Positions 16,579 through 25,789 are shown, numbered from the stretch's first letter. The stretch: DNA of 64,000 bases from Extensimonas soli (GCF_029211265.1 NZ_JARGEL010000032.1:127659-191658), one strand, 5' to 3'. The notes: generated from the sequence alone by a model not told the origin. Numbers and translations are program-made.

Positions 16579-17630
16579 CCTACATCGCCAAACCGCCACT
16601 GCACCATCCCGCGCTCGCGCGCAACAAGGTCGGCTACACGCGGCGCGACTATGAAGGCAAAGTCTCCACGCTGTGCGCGGGCTGCGGCCACGACTCGATC
16701 TCGGCGGCCATCATCGAAGCCTGCTGGGAGATGAACATCGAGCCGCACCGCGTGGCCAAGCTCTCGGGCATAGGCTGCTCGTCCAAGACGCCCGACTACT
16801 TCCTTGGTGCGAGCCACGGCTTCAATACCGTGCACGGGCGCATGCCCAGCGTGCTCACGGGCGCCAACCTCGCCAACCGCGACCTGCTGTACCTGGGCGT
16901 GTCGGGCGACGGCGACTCGGCCTCGATCGGCCTGGGGCAGTTCGCGCACGCCATGCGGCGCAACGTCGACATGGTCTACATCGTCGAAAACAACGGCGTC
17001 TATGGCCTCACCAAAGGCCAGTTCTCGGCCACGGCCGACAAGGGCAGCAAGAGCAAGAAGGGCGTGGTGAACGCCGACAGCCCGGTGGACCTGGTGGGGC
17101 TGGCCATGCAGCTGGGTGCGAGCTTCGTCGCGCGCAGCTTTTCGGGCGACAAGGCGCAGATGGTGCCGCTCATCAAGGCCGCGATGGAGCACGGCGGCGC
17201 GGCCTTCATCGACATCATCAGCCCCTGCGTGACCTTCAACAACCACGCCGGCTCCACACGCAGCTACGACTGGGTGCGCGAGCACAACGAGGCCGTGAAC
17301 CGCATCGACTTCATCACTCCGCGCGACCCGATCACCGCAAGCATCGCGCCGGGCGAGGTGGTCGATGTGCCGCAGCACGACGGCAGCATCCTGCGCCTGC
17401 GCAAGCTGCACACCGACTACGACCCGACCGACCGCGTCGCCGCTATGAGCTACATGCACGAGCGCGCCGCCGAGGGCGAGCTCGTGACCGGCCTGCTCTA
17501 CGTCGAATCCGGCGCGGACGACCTGCACATGGCCCAGCACACGAGCCGCCGCCCGCTCAACAGCCTGGGCAAGGCCGACCTGTGCCCCGGCGCCGCAGCG
17601 CTCGAAAAGCTGAACCAGCAGTTCCGCTGA
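16575..17630 (+). CDS. korB: 2-oxoacid:ferredoxin oxidoreductase, beta subunit (KorB-like)
   Basis: A 351-aa TPP- and cluster-binding subunit. Seen: LCAGCGHDSISAAI (residues ~34-47) and GIGCSSKTPDYF, which supply cluster Cys ligands, then the TPP motif GDGDSASIGLGQFAHAMRRN with the Mg-binding NNGVYGLTKGQ. Size (~38 kDa) agrees with KorB. Substrate specificity (2-oxoglutarate rather than pyruvate) is inferred from overall resemblance and from the linked KorC. Confidence 0.88.
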   Translation: MTYIAKPPLHHPALARNKVGYTRRDYEGKVSTLCAGCGHDSISAAIIEACWEMNIEPHRVAKLSGIGCSSKTPDYFLGASHGFNTVHGRMPSVLTGANLANRDLLYLGVSGDGDSASIGLGQFAHAMRRNVDMVYIVENNGVYGLTKGQFSATADKGSKSKKGVVNADSPVDLVGLAMQLGASFVARSFSGDKAQMVPLIKAAMEHGGAAFIDIISPCVTFNNHAGSTRSYDWVREHNEAVNRIDFITPRDPITASIAPGEVVDVPQHDGSILRLRKLHTDYDPTDRVAAMSYMHERAAEGELVTGLLYVESGADDLHMAQHTSRRPLNSLGKADLCPGAAALEKLNQQFR

Positions 17631-17650
17631 AATTTGCTTCTACATCTTTT

Positions 17651-17690
17651 TTGAGATAGGATAAAGTCTCATTAAAGACTTTTTGGAGGT
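17651..17690 (+). promoter_or_regulatory. Inverted repeat upstream of the Xre/RES pair
   Basis: AAAGTCT (17663-17669) and AGACTTT (17676-17682) form a 7-bp inverted repeat just before the GGAGG ribosome site of the antitoxin gene, with TTGAGA upstream as a possible -35. It is a plausible operator for autoregulation by the antitoxin. Confidence 0.4.
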
Positions 17691-17695
17691 GCGCC

Positions 17696-18229
17696 ATGGC
17701 AGCCGATTTCGTGTACGCCCAGGTGCCGCCTGCCACGGCGTCGGTGGCGCAAGACCGCACGGCGAGCGACCTGCTGTCGCCGCGTGCGCTCGGCGCGCAG
17801 ACCTACCTGCTGTCGCCGGTGGAGCGTGCGCAGCGCGTCAAGCAGGGCGTGCCGGCGCGCGAGCTGGTCGCCATGAGCCAGGCCATGGGCCTGCCGCGCG
17901 AGCAGCTCATGCGCGCGCTGGGGCTTGCGCGCTCCACGGTGGAGCGCAAGATCGCCCAGCGCGGCACGCTCTCGCAGCCCGAGGGCGAAAGGCTCATCGG
18001 CCTGGAGCGCCTGATCGGCCAGGTCGATGCCATGGTGCGCGAAAGCGCGGCCGATGATGCGGCCAATGGTGCTGCGGACTTCGACGCCGCGCGCTGGTTT
18101 GCGCGCTGGATGGCCGAGCCCGTCGCGGCGCTCGGCGGCATGGCGCCGCAAGACTTGCTCGACACGGCCGACGGCCGCGAGGCGGTGAGCACCTTGCTTT
18201 TGCAGATCCAATCGGGCGCTTACGCTTGA
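17696..18229 (+). CDS. Xre/MbcA/ParS-type antitoxin (DUF2384)
   Basis: A 177-aa protein with a helix-turn-helix middle (LVAMSQAMGLPREQLMRALGLARSTVERKI) and the C-terminal DUF2384 toxin-binding domain ending EAVSTLLLQIQSGAYA. In Res-Xre (ParST, MbcAT) modules this protein inhibits the RES-domain NADase and represses the operon. It starts after GGAGG and is followed 22 bp later by the RES gene. Confidence 0.88.
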   Translation: MAADFVYAQVPPATASVAQDRTASDLLSPRALGAQTYLLSPVERAQRVKQGVPARELVAMSQAMGLPREQLMRALGLARSTVERKIAQRGTLSQPEGERLIGLERLIGQVDAMVRESAADDAANGAADFDAARWFARWMAEPVAALGGMAPQDLLDTADGREAVSTLLLQIQSGAYA

Positions 18230-18251
18230 TAGACAAGCTACGTAAATAATA

Positions 18252-18767
18252 GTGAACGAAGCAAGCACGGCAGCCGCCGATCGCGCAGTGAGCGTCTGGT
18301 GCATCGCCACCGACACGCCGCACTACACGGCCGATGACCTGAGCGGGCAGGGCGCAGAGCGCAGTGGCGGGCGCTGGAACGAGCGCGGCACGCCGCTGGT
18401 GTATGCGAGCAGCTCGTGCGCGCTGGCCTGCCTCGAGACGGTGGTACATCTCTCGGGCGGGCTGCACCTGCCGCTGAACCGCTATTTGGTGCGCATAGAC
18501 ATCCCACCCGCGCTCTGGGCCGCGCGCACGGTGTTCGACGCGGCGCAAAACGTGGGCTGGGACGCCATACCCGCAGGGCGCGTGAGCCTGGCCTGGGGCA
18601 GCGCCTGGGCGCACGCGGGCACGAGCCTGCTCGCGCAGGTGCCGTCGGCCATCGTGCCCGAAGAAAGCAACCTGCTCATCAACCCGCTGCACCCGCAGGC
18701 CGGCGCGCTGCGTGCGCGCAAGCTGCGGCGCTGGCAGTACGATCCGCGCGTGCGCCGCGAAAGCTGA
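18252..18767 (+). CDS. RES-domain toxin
   Basis: A 171-aa RES protein starting at GTG. The hallmark [28 protein letters not shown] (residues ~38-65) holds the conserved Arg and Glu of the NAD-binding pocket; the conserved Ser lies near SNLLINP. Family members degrade NAD+ or ADP-ribosylate a target until the Xre partner binds. The preceding gene is the expected antitoxin. Confidence 0.88.
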   Translation: MNEASTAAADRAVSVWCIATDTPHYTADDLSGQGAERSGGRWNERGTPLVYASSSCALACLETVVHLSGGLHLPLNRYLVRIDIPPALWAARTVFDAAQNVGWDAIPAGRVSLAWGSAWAHAGTSLLAQVPSAIVPEESNLLINPLHPQAGALRARKLRRWQYDPRVRRES

Positions 18768-18879
18768 AAATCGCAGTGGATTGCCCCTGGCCTGCCGCTG
18801 GATTCTTTTTTCTTGGCGCAAAGCGCACCACGCCCTGCAGCACTGCGCGCGGCGTGCCCAGTCCAACAGGTACCCACCC

Positions 18880-19269
18880 ATGATCTACGGCATAGGCACC
18901 GACATCTGCGACATCCGCCGCATCCGCGCGAGCCTCGAACGCCACGGCGATCGGTTCGCGTACAAAGTGCTGGCCGAAGGCGAACTCGCCACCTGGCGCG
19001 CACGCACCGAGCGTTGGCCCGAGCGCGGCGTGCGCTACCTGGCCACGCGCTTTTCCGCCAAGGAGGCCTTCAGCAAGGCCATAGGTCTGGGCATGCGCAT
19101 GCCCATGACCTGGCGCCTTTGCGAAGTCGCCAAGCTCCCCACGGGGCAGCCGGTGATCGTGCTGCACGGCGCGCTCAAAGAATGGTTCGAGTCCCGCGGC
19201 CTGCGCGCACACCTGAGCGTGACCGACGAGAGCGACTATGCAGCGAGCTTTTGCGTCGTCGAAAAATAA
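18880..19269 (+). CDS. acpS: Holo-[acyl-carrier-protein] synthase
   Basis: A 129-aa phosphopantetheinyl transferase that activates acyl carrier protein. The Mg/CoA-binding motifs are present: [14 protein letters not shown] (Asp8) at the N-terminus and [13 protein letters not shown] (~58-70). The ATG at 18880 gives the usual family start; the frame further upstream overlaps the RES gene. It lies before nagZ, separated by a dispersed repeat. Confidence 0.95.
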   Translation: MIYGIGTDICDIRRIRASLERHGDRFAYKVLAEGELATWRARTERWPERGVRYLATRFSAKEAFSKAIGLGMRMPMTWRLCEVAKLPTGQPVIVLHGALKEWFESRGLRAHLSVTDESDYAASFCVVEK

Positions 19270-19274
19270 GAGCC

Positions 19275-19330
19275 AAATCGCCTTTCAATGCAGGTATATC
19301 CAGCGCAAGCAGCTATTTTTATCAGAGTAA
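19275..19330. repeat. Dispersed short repeat between acpS and nagZ
   Basis: GAGCCAAATCGCC ... CAGCGCAAGCAGCTATTTTTATC is the most typical copy of the dispersed family in this window. It fills the gap between the two genes and ends within 10 bp of the nagZ start. Confidence 0.65.
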
Positions 19331-19337
19331 ACCCGCC

Positions 19338-20426
19338 ATGCAACACGCCCCTTTGATCCTCGACATCGCCGGCACCACGCTCAGCGCTGCCGACCGCCGC
19401 CGCCTCGCGCACCCGCTCACGGGCGGAGTGATCCTGTTCACGCGCAACTGGCAAAACCGCGCGCAGCTGCTCGAACTCACGAGCGCCATCAAGGCCCAGC
19501 GCGACGATCTGCTGATCTGCGTCGATCACGAGGGCGGGCGCGTGCAGCGCTTTCGCAGCGACGGTTTCACGCAGCTGCCGGCCATGGCCGCGTTTGGCCG
19601 CATGTGGATGGACGACGGCCGCGGCGCCGCGGCCCGCCCCGGCAGCGGCGCGCTGCGCGCCACCAACGCCGCAACCGCGGCCGGCTACGTGCTCGGCGCC
19701 GAGCTGCGCGCCTGCGGCGTCGATTTCAGCTTCACGCCCGTGCTGGACCTGGACTGGAGCCGCAGCGGCGTGATCGGCGACCGCGCCTTTCACAGCGACG
19801 CGCGCGTGGTCACCTTGCTCGCCAAAAGCCTGATGCACGGCCTGTTGCAAGCCGGCATGGCGAACTGCGGCAAACATTTTCCGGGCCACGGCTGGGCCTC
19901 GGCCGATTCGCACACCGACGTGCCCGTCGATGAACGCAGCCTGCGCGCCATCCTCGCCGACGACGCCGCACCCTACGGCTGGCTCAGCAGCACGCTCAGC
20001 AGCGTCATGCCCGCGCACGTGATCTACCCCAAGGTCGATCGCCGCCCCGCGGGCTTTTCGGCGCGCTGGCTGCAAGAGATCCTGCGCAACCAGCTGCGCT
20101 TTCAGGGCGCGGTGTTCAGCGACGATCTCAGCATGGAGGGCGCACGCCGGCTCGACGGGCAGATCGTCAGCTACACCGACGCCGCCGTGGCCGCTTTGCA
20201 GGCCGGCTGCGATTTGGTGCTGCTGTGCAACCAGAGCCTGGGCGACGGCCACCCCGTGGATGCCTTGCTGGAAGGGCTGGAGTCGGCGCTGGCCGCCGGC
20301 CGCTGGCAAGCCAGCAGCGCGAGCGAAGCCCGCCGCCTGGCCCTGCTGCCGCAGACGGCGCCTTTGCCCTGGGACGAACTGATGTTCCACGGCGCCTACC
20401 TCGAAGCGCTCGAGCTGCTGCCGTGA
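19338..20426 (+). CDS. nagZ: Beta-N-acetylhexosaminidase NagZ
   Basis: A 362-aa glycoside hydrolase family 3 enzyme of peptidoglycan recycling that removes GlcNAc from anhydro-muropeptides in the cytoplasm. Seen: VDHEGGRVQRF (~59-69), KHFPGHGWASADSHTDVP (~173-190) with the catalytic His loop, and FSDDLSMEGA (~255-264) carrying the nucleophile Asp. Length is typical. It is the last gene before the left tRNA-Asn and looks like core chromosome. Confidence 0.95.
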   Translation: MQHAPLILDIAGTTLSAADRRRLAHPLTGGVILFTRNWQNRAQLLELTSAIKAQRDDLLICVDHEGGRVQRFRSDGFTQLPAMAAFGRMWMDDGRGAAARPGSGALRATNAATAAGYVLGAELRACGVDFSFTPVLDLDWSRSGVIGDRAFHSDARVVTLLAKSLMHGLLQAGMANCGKHFPGHGWASADSHTDVPVDERSLRAILADDAAPYGWLSSTLSSVMPAHVIYPKVDRRPAGFSARWLQEILRNQLRFQGAVFSDDLSMEGARRLDGQIVSYTDAAVAALQAGCDLVLLCNQSLGDGHPVDALLEGLESALAAGRWQASSASEARRLALLPQTAPLPWDELMFHGAYLEALELLP

Positions 20427-20498
20427 GCCGGGAGCCCCTGACGAGGCAGCACAATCAAGGCGCAGCAGCGCGTTCCATGGCAAAAAATGTCGAAACCG

Positions 20499-20528
20499 TT
20501 GAGGTCGCCGATTTTTTACGTATATAAT
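20499..20528 (+). promoter_or_regulatory. Promoter of the left tRNA-Asn gene
   Basis: TTGAGG (20499-20504) and a perfect TATAAT (20523-20528) are spaced by 18 bp and end 11 bp before the tRNA, as for a sigma-70 stable-RNA promoter. Confidence 0.75.
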
Positions 20529-20539
20529 CGTGGGCTTAT

Positions 20540-20615
20540 TCCTCGATAGCTCAGTCGGTAGAGCGCCGGACTGTTAATCCGTAGGTCCCTGGTTCGAGCC
20601 CAGGTCGAGGAGCCA
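20540..20615 (+). tRNA. tRNA-Asn (anticodon GTT), left copy
   Basis: A 76-nt cloverleaf: acceptor TCCTCGA/TCGAGGA, D-arm GCTCAGTCGGTAGAGC, anticodon loop CTGTTAA with GTT, T-arm CCTGG-TTCGAGC-CCAGG, encoded CCA at 20613-20615. Identical over its full length to the copy at 62827-62902. It has its own promoter and terminator, and marks the left border of the nif region. Confidence 0.97.
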
Positions 20616-20624
20616 TACAAGTCA

Positions 20625-20662
20625 AGCACTTAGCCCGCCTTTTGGCGGGCTAAGTGCTTTTT
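20625..20662 (+). terminator. Rho-independent terminator of tRNA-Asn
   Basis: A perfect 15-bp stem, AGCACTTAGCCCGCC with GGCGGGCTAAGTGCT, closes a TTTT loop and is followed by a T run. It ends transcription from the tRNA; read the other way, it may also stop the nifQ-side operon. Confidence 0.92.
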
Positions 20663-20743
20663 GCGCTGCCTTTTTGCTGCCACTTGAGAGTTGGTTTCGG
20701 GTCGTTGGCTTCGTCAGCGGGTATCCAGCGTCCGCCTGGGGGT

Positions 20744-21160
20744 TCAGAGTTCTTCCGTCCCGAAACACAGCGCGTAATCCGAGCAGACGCCGCAGGTCGG
20801 CGCCTTGCACAGGGTCAGGCCTTCGCGCAGGCACAGCTGCTTGTAGAAGAACTTCTTCCACTTCATGTTGCCGGTGTTGCGTGCGGCCAGCAGCGGGAAC
20901 CAGTGCGCGATCAGCTGCGTGAGCTCGGCGCGCGAGGGCAGGCGCAGGTCTTGCCACAGGTGCTGGTCGCCCAGGCTCGCGCAGGCCAGCGCCCAGGCCA
21001 CGGCCTCCATGTCGGCGGCGGAGCCGGCGCTGGGGTCGGCATGCTCGCGCAGCAGGTTCAGCAGGTCCGTCACCTCGTCGTGGCGGCTGGCCATGCGTGT
21101 GGCCAGCGCCGCCCAGTCGGGGGCGGGAATGACGCAAGGGGCAGGTGCGAGCGCAGCCAT
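20744..21160 (-). CDS. nifQ: NifQ, molybdenum donor for FeMo-cofactor synthesis
   Basis: A 138-aa protein. The C-terminal motif C-x4-C-x2-C-x5-C (Cys118, 123, 126, 132; CKAPTCGVCSDYALC) is the NifQ signature that binds a Mo-Fe-S cluster. KKFFYKQLCLREG just before it is also conserved. NifQ passes Mo to the NifEN/NifH complex. It is the last gene of the minus-strand nifE-side operon and lies next to the terminator of the left tRNA. Confidence 0.92.
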   Translation of the reverse strand: MAALAPAPCVIPAPDWAALATRMASRHDEVTDLLNLLREHADPSAGSAADMEAVAWALACASLGDQHLWQDLRLPSRAELTQLIAHWFPLLAARNTGNMKWKKFFYKQLCLREGLTLCKAPTCGVCSDYALCFGTEEL

Positions 21161-21176
21161 GGTGGGTTTCTCAAAA

Positions 21177-21491
21177 TCAGACGGCTGCGGGGGCGTGGGT
21201 GTAGCACTTTTTCGGGCAGATCTTGGCGCAGGCGGTGCAGCCTATGCACAGCTCCTGGTGCGCGATGGTCATGACCTTTTTTTCGTATTCGGCGTCCTCG
21301 TCATCGTCATCGTCGAGGTCCACGTGGATGCGTTCGCCATCCTCGGTGAGGCCGACGAGTTCCAGCACGCCGCGCGGGCAGACCTTGAAGCAGCGGCCGC
21401 AGCCTATGCATTTTTCTTCGTTGAGCGCAGCCACGAAGGTCGGGGTCCAGGTGGCGCCGCTGGGCAGGGTGACGCTGAAGGTGGTGCTCAT
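21177..21491 (-). CDS. fdxB: Nif-specific ferredoxin III (FdxB), 2[4Fe-4S]
   Basis: A 104-aa ferredoxin with two cluster motifs, CIGCGRCFKVCPRG and CIGCTACAKICPKKC, separated by an acidic insert (VDLDDDDDEDAEYE) typical of the nif-specific type III family. It probably carries electrons to cofactor-assembly proteins or nitrogenase reductase. It sits between the DUF683 gene and nifQ. Confidence 0.92.
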   Translation of the reverse strand: MSTTFSVTLPSGATWTPTFVAALNEEKCIGCGRCFKVCPRGVLELVGLTEDGERIHVDLDDDDDEDAEYEKKVMTIAHQELCIGCTACAKICPKKCYTHAPAAV

Positions 21492-21536
21492 GAGGGGCTC
21501 CGGTGTGGGGTGGCAGGGTGGCGTGCTGGCGTGGGC

Positions 21537-21737
21537 TTATCCGCCTGCGGCGGCCTGTTCCTGGCGGGCCTGCATGAGTTCGGCGTGCGCGTCGTGGCAG
21601 CGCTGGGCCACGGCGAGGATGCTTTCCCAGTTCTGGGGCAGCTCTTCGGACAGGTCGTGCAGGTCCATCTTGGCCTGGGTGGCGCGGGCGTTCAGCTTTT
21701 TCAGCTGGGCTTTGCGGTCTTCGGTGTCGGTGCTCAT
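21537..21737 (-). CDS. DUF683 family nif-associated small protein
   Basis: A 66-aa, mostly helical protein (KAQLKKLNARATQAKMDLHDLSEELPQNW) matching the DUF683/CCE_0567 family found beside nifX. The structure of a relative is a small helical hairpin that may bind metal; the role is unknown. It starts 2 bp after the stop of the NifX-associated gene. Confidence 0.85.
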   Translation of the reverse strand: MSTDTEDRKAQLKKLNARATQAKMDLHDLSEELPQNWESILAVAQRCHDAHAELMQARQEQAAAGG

Positions 21738-21739
21738 GT

Positions 21740-22234
21740 TCAGGCTCCGTACTGCGCCACGGCAGGGTAGTCGCGGATCATGGCGATGGCTTCGTCGAGA
21801 AACTTGTTGCCTGCTTCGGCCAGCTTGGCCAGCGAGGGGAAGCCGAAACGGTGCACGTCGCGCAGCTGCTTGTTGACCACCACGAGCCGCCCGGCGATCA
21901 GCACCATGCGGCCAAAGCCCTCGTGGCTCATCTTCATCATCGGCGACACCATCTGCCCGGTGGCGCGTTCGATGGCCACGGCGATGGCGCTGTAAAAAAT
22001 TTCCAGGCGCCACAGCGTTTCCGGGTCCGGGTCGCCCATGATGGGCAGGGCGCGGCGCTCTTCGGCGCTGAGAAGGTAGGGCTTGAGCAGTTGCAGGTCG
22101 CTCTTGCCCTCCCAGGCGCCGTGGGTGTCTTGCGCGCGCAGTTGTTTGATGAGCTGCTGCACGAAGGGCGTGGCCAGCAGGGCTTGGTCCGTGTCTGCCG
22201 CTGCAGGGGGGGACAGGGTGTCGGTGGCGTTCAT
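21740..22234 (-). CDS. NifX-associated nitrogen fixation protein (DUF269)
   Basis: A 164-aa protein of the DUF269 family: [53 protein letters not shown] and a C-terminal [16 protein letters not shown]. It always accompanies nifX, and its exact function in FeMo-cofactor handling is not known. Its start overlaps the nifX stop by 4 bp (ATGA). Confidence 0.92.
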   Translation of the reverse strand: MNATDTLSPPAAADTDQALLATPFVQQLIKQLRAQDTHGAWEGKSDLQLLKPYLLSAEERRALPIMGDPDPETLWRLEIFYSAIAVAIERATGQMVSPMMKMSHEGFGRMVLIAGRLVVVNKQLRDVHRFGFPSLAKLAEAGNKFLDEAIAMIRDYPAVAQYGA

Positions 22235-22641
22235 GGGGTGACCTCGTCGTCTTCAAAATCGAAAGTTCTCTCGCCGCTTTTGGCCATGGCCTTGCGCAGC
22301 CAGGGCGGCGGTGTGCCCTGCAGCACGGCCTGCAGCTTGTCCAAAATCTCGGCAATGGGCTCGGGCTGGGGCACTTTGATGGGGTGGATCTTCATGGCCA
22401 CGACGCGCGCGGCGCCGGAGCCGCCGATGGCGGCCACGTACAGGATGGCTGCATCGTGGATGGCCGCGAGCTTGGGCGCGAGCTTGTCTTCGTCGCCGTC
22501 TTCCTCGAGCTTGCCGCCGAAGTCGAAGCTCTCGACGAAGTGGTGGCCCTGCGGGCCGACCTCGTACACGACGATGCTCTTGGCCCAGCCAAAGTGCGCG
22601 TCCACATGCTGTTTGTCCTGGGTGGCAAAGGCGACTTTCAT
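22231..22641 (-). CDS. nifX: NifX, FeMo-cofactor precursor carrier
   Basis: A 136-aa protein of the NifX/NafY fold: [27 protein letters not shown] at the N-terminus and [19 protein letters not shown] in the centre. NifX binds NifB-co and the VK-cluster between NifB and NifEN. It is preceded by nifN and followed by the DUF269 gene, the usual ENX order. Confidence 0.93.
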   Translation of the reverse strand: MKVAFATQDKQHVDAHFGWAKSIVVYEVGPQGHHFVESFDFGGKLEEDGDEDKLAPKLAAIHDAAILYVAAIGGSGAARVVAMKIHPIKVPQPEPIAEILDKLQAVLQGTPPPWLRKAMAKSGERTFDFEDDEVTP

Positions 22642-22672
22642 GGTTTTTCCTTTCAGGGTGATTGCGCTGTCG

Positions 22673-24124
22673 TCAGGCGCTGGCCTCGGTCAAGGCGCTT
22701 TGTTCCAGGCCGGCGCTGGCCGGGGTGTCGCTGCAGGAGGCACATCCTGCGCTGGCGCCGGTGGCCTCGCAGCCCGTGGCCGTCTGTGCGGCGCGCTGCG
22801 CGGTGGGGCTCAGGGGCCAGTCGCCGGGCTGGTGGTGCGGAATCTGTTCGATCATGAGGTTGGCAATTTCAAAGATCAGCGCCATGCTGCCGCGGTAGCC
22901 CACTTGCACGCGGTGCGCATTGCCGATGCGGTCGAACACCGGAAAGCCGATGCGCAGCAGCGGCTTTTGCAGGCGCGCGGCGGCCTGGCGGCCATGGGCG
23001 TGCGTGAGCAGCAGGTCGCAGTCGGCGGCGCCGGCTTCGAAGTCTTCGAGGTCGCCCAGCAGCACCTGCTCGGCAGGCAAGAGCGCGTGCGCGGGCGACG
23101 GGGTGGTGCTCACGCAGCAGCGCAGCTCGGCGCCCATGTCGTGCAGCAGGCCGCCCACGGCCAGCAGCAGGTCGGGCTCTGCGGCTATGGCCACCTTGAT
23201 GCCGCCGGTGTAGAAATGGCCGTCGAGCATGGCGTCGAGCAGCTGGCTGCGCTGGCGCCGGTACTTGGCCGGCACTGGCCGGCCCGAGAGCTGCGCCAGG
23301 CGCAGCAGCAGGCGGTCGTTGTCTTCCAGCCCCGTGAGGCGCGCGAAGATTTCGAACGGTGCGCCCGTGCGCGCCTGCAGCGCCTGCGCGGCCTCGCGCG
23401 TCTGCTCGCCCACGCCCAGGGTCAGGGCCGAGGCGCCGGCAGCGCGGATGTCATCCAGCGTGCTGCCGCCCAGCGTGGTGCCACGCCAGTCGGGCGCGAT
23501 GTGGCCGTCGAGCGAGCCCGAGAGGTCCGGCAGCACGACGGCCGTGAGGCCAAAGGATTCGATGATTTCGCGCAGCTCGTCGATGTCCGCCGGCGACAGG
23601 TGGCTGCCCGGCAGCAGCGTGACCTGGTTCGCGCGTGGCGGCAGCGGCTGCACCAGCGCCTGCACGATGGCCGTGAGCGCGTGCTTGTAGCCGTCCTCGA
23701 AGCCGCCCACGTAGTCGGGCGTGGAGACGTAGATGATTTCGGTGTCGTCGAGCTCGGGCTTGCGCTTGCGCACGGTGGCGATGTAGCCGGCCACGTCGTC
23801 GCCCTTGGTTTCGGTCAGGCCGGTGGAGCAGATGGCGACGATCTTGGGCGCGGCGCGCTGGCGGATGTTGAGCAGCGCCGCCTCGATGTTGTCGTAGCCG
23901 CCCAGGATGGAGGTGACCTCGTTCATTGCCGTGGTCTGCAAGGGGATGGCTTCCTTGAAGTGGCGCACCAGCAGCACCAGGCCGAACGAGGTGCAGCCCT
24001 GCGAGCCGTGCATCACCGGCATGCAGGCGTCCAGCCCCATGAAGGCCAGGCAGGCCCCGAGCGGCTGGCTCATCTTGAGCGGGTTGACGGCGCAGGCTTT
24101 TTTCGATTCGACGACGCGGGCCAT
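22673..24124 (-). CDS. nifN: NifN, FeMo-cofactor scaffold beta-like subunit
   Basis: A 483-aa homologue of NifK. Conserved blocks: KACAVNPLKMSQPLGACLAFMGLD with a cluster Cys, MHGSQGCTSFGLVLLVRHFKEAIPLQTTAM and ICSTGLTETKGDDV. With NifE it forms the scaffold on which the iron-molybdenum cofactor is finished. The Ala/Glu/Cys-rich C-terminal tail (GCEATGASAGCASC) is less typical. It starts 24 bp after nifE. Confidence 0.95.
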   Translation of the reverse strand: MARVVESKKACAVNPLKMSQPLGACLAFMGLDACMPVMHGSQGCTSFGLVLLVRHFKEAIPLQTTAMNEVTSILGGYDNIEAALLNIRQRAAPKIVAICSTGLTETKGDDVAGYIATVRKRKPELDDTEIIYVSTPDYVGGFEDGYKHALTAIVQALVQPLPPRANQVTLLPGSHLSPADIDELREIIESFGLTAVVLPDLSGSLDGHIAPDWRGTTLGGSTLDDIRAAGASALTLGVGEQTREAAQALQARTGAPFEIFARLTGLEDNDRLLLRLAQLSGRPVPAKYRRQRSQLLDAMLDGHFYTGGIKVAIAAEPDLLLAVGGLLHDMGAELRCCVSTTPSPAHALLPAEQVLLGDLEDFEAGAADCDLLLTHAHGRQAAARLQKPLLRIGFPVFDRIGNAHRVQVGYRGSMALIFEIANLMIEQIPHHQPGDWPLSPTAQRAAQTATGCEATGASAGCASCSDTPASAGLEQSALTEASA

Positions 24125-24148
24125 GGCGGGCTCCTGGGGTGGGGCGGT

Positions 24149-25612
24149 TCAGGCAGGAATTGCTGCGGGCGACGGGGCAAGGGCGCTGGGCGCAGCGGTG
24201 GCGTTGACGGCGCCCAGCGTCTCGCCGTCGTCGCCCCAGGGCGCCGCAATGCGCACCTGCTGCCACACGGGGTTGGCGAGCGCGCGGTCGATTTCATGCA
24301 CGAGTTCGACCATGCCTTCGTAGCCCGCGTAGGGGTGGTGGCGCTCCTGGTTGATGTCCAGCCAGGGCATGCGTGCCTTCAGCGCCACGAACTGCGAGCG
24401 CCCGCCCGAGAGCATGATGTCGGCCTTGGCGTCCTTGAGCAGCTGGTACATCTGGCGCGGCGTCATGTCGTCGATCATGTGCGCGTCGTCGCCCATGATT
24501 TCCTTGATTTTTTCCTTGTCTTCGCGCGTGCTTTTCTTGATGCTGGTGCCGACGATCTCGAGGCCGGCCTCCTGCAGCGCGGCCACCACCGACCAGGACT
24601 TGACGCCGCCCGTGATGAGCAGCACGCGCTTGCCGGCCAGGCGCGCGCGGTATTGCTCGATGCGCTGGTAGGCGCGTGCCTCTTCGACCTCGATGAGGCG
24701 CTCGGTGCGCTCCAGCAGGTCGGCGGGCGCCCCCTGGCGCACCAGCAACTGCGCGATCTGGCGCAAGGTGTCGCTCATGTCGCCAATGCCGTAAAACGAG
24801 CCTTCGAAGTACGGGATGCCCCAGCGCTGCTCCATCTTCGTGGCGATGTTGATCATGGACTTGGAGCAGACCATCATGTTCACCTTGGCGCGGTGCGCGC
24901 TGGCCACCTCCTGGTAGCGCCCGTCGCCCGATATGCACGAGAGCACGCGCACGCCGAGCGCATCGAGCAGCGGCTTGACCTGCCACAGCTCGCCGACCAG
25001 GTTGTATTCGCCGATGATGTTGATGTCGCAGGGCGTGGTGAACGCGGGCTCGCGCGTGCCGATCACGTAGTCGAGCAGCGCCTCGCCACCGAGCTTGTTG
25101 CCCAGGTTCTTGGGGCCGGCGAAGCCGGGCGAGTTGACCGGGATCACGGGCTTGCCGAACTTTTCGCTGGCGCGCTGGCACACGGCCTCGAGGTCGTCGC
25201 CGATCAGGGCCGTGACGCAGGTCTGGTAGACGAAGACCGCGGGCGGATCGTACTTTTCGATGACTTCACGGATGGACTTGAACAGGCGCTTTTCGCCGCC
25301 GTAGATCACGTCGAGCTCGTTGATGTCGGTGGTGAAGGCGGTGCGGTAGAGCTGCGAGCCCGAAGAGGCGCTGTGCCGGTTGTCCCACGAGTTGCCCTCG
25401 CAGGCGATGGGCCCGTGCACGAGGTGAGCCACGTCGACCACAGGCTGCAGCGCGATCTTGGCGCCGTCAAAGGCGCAGCCGCCGGCCGCGGCGCCGGGCG
25501 AGAGCTGCTTGGTGCAGCCCTTTTTGCGCTCTTTTTCGCTTTTGCCCTGGTTTTTTTCGCAGCCAGGTTCATCGAAAACTTGCGCGATTTTGGCTTTGAG
25601 CGAGGCGGACAT
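24149..25612 (-). CDS. nifE: NifE, FeMo-cofactor scaffold alpha-like subunit
   Basis: A 487-aa homologue of NifD. The ATG at 25612 ([18 protein letters not shown]) is chosen, with GGAG 7 bp before it, over an ATG nine codons upstream. Seen: a KGCTKQ-containing N-terminal region, [36 protein letters not shown], the cofactor-site region [16 protein letters not shown], and a C-terminal [13 protein letters not shown]. It acts with NifN. A sigma-54 promoter precedes the gene, so nifE-N-X-...-nifQ is a separate NifA-driven unit. Confidence 0.96.
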   Translation of the reverse strand: MSASLKAKIAQVFDEPGCEKNQGKSEKERKKGCTKQLSPGAAAGGCAFDGAKIALQPVVDVAHLVHGPIACEGNSWDNRHSASSGSQLYRTAFTTDINELDVIYGGEKRLFKSIREVIEKYDPPAVFVYQTCVTALIGDDLEAVCQRASEKFGKPVIPVNSPGFAGPKNLGNKLGGEALLDYVIGTREPAFTTPCDINIIGEYNLVGELWQVKPLLDALGVRVLSCISGDGRYQEVASAHRAKVNMMVCSKSMINIATKMEQRWGIPYFEGSFYGIGDMSDTLRQIAQLLVRQGAPADLLERTERLIEVEEARAYQRIEQYRARLAGKRVLLITGGVKSWSVVAALQEAGLEIVGTSIKKSTREDKEKIKEIMGDDAHMIDDMTPRQMYQLLKDAKADIMLSGGRSQFVALKARMPWLDINQERHHPYAGYEGMVELVHEIDRALANPVWQQVRIAAPWGDDGETLGAVNATAAPSALAPSPAAIPA

Positions 25613-25647
25613 GGAAGGTACTCCTGAGACAGCTTGCACACCTCAAC

Positions 25648-25662
25648 GCATTTTTGGTGCCA
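25648..25662 (-). promoter_or_regulatory. Sigma-54 promoter of nifE
   Basis: Minus strand TGGCACC-AAAA-ATGC has GG and GC exactly 10 bp apart, as required for -24/-12 promoters, and lies ~36 bp upstream of the nifE ATG. No perfect TGT-N10-ACA site is found in the 125 bp upstream; TGA-N10-ACA (5/6) ends near 25763. Confidence 0.75.
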
Positions 25663-25789
25663 GGGCGCGGCCCCTTTCAAAAGGGGTTTTTTGCGCCGTT
25701 TTGTCGGGTTGCTGCTGCGCAGTGGGCCGGCGTTCTGGCCGTTTTGAAGCAATTGCGACAAGCTGCCTGCGACACGCGACGAAGCAGGG

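Noticed and set aside
12002..16599. Very long minus-strand frames (about 840 and 800 codons) opposite cobT and the kor genes
   Set aside because: They are shadows of GC-rich genes: low-complexity Arg/His/Ala/Gly products, no domains, and the plus-strand frames encode clear proteins.
21851..25627. A 1258-codon plus-strand frame opposite nifX-nifN-nifE
   Set aside because: It is the antisense of well-recognised nif genes with no ribosome site and a composition typical of high-GC antisense frames.
25670..25692. CCCCTTT...AAAGGGGTTTTTT hairpin upstream of nifE
   Set aside because: It has terminator form on the plus strand, but no plus-strand gene precedes it; on the minus strand there is no T run.
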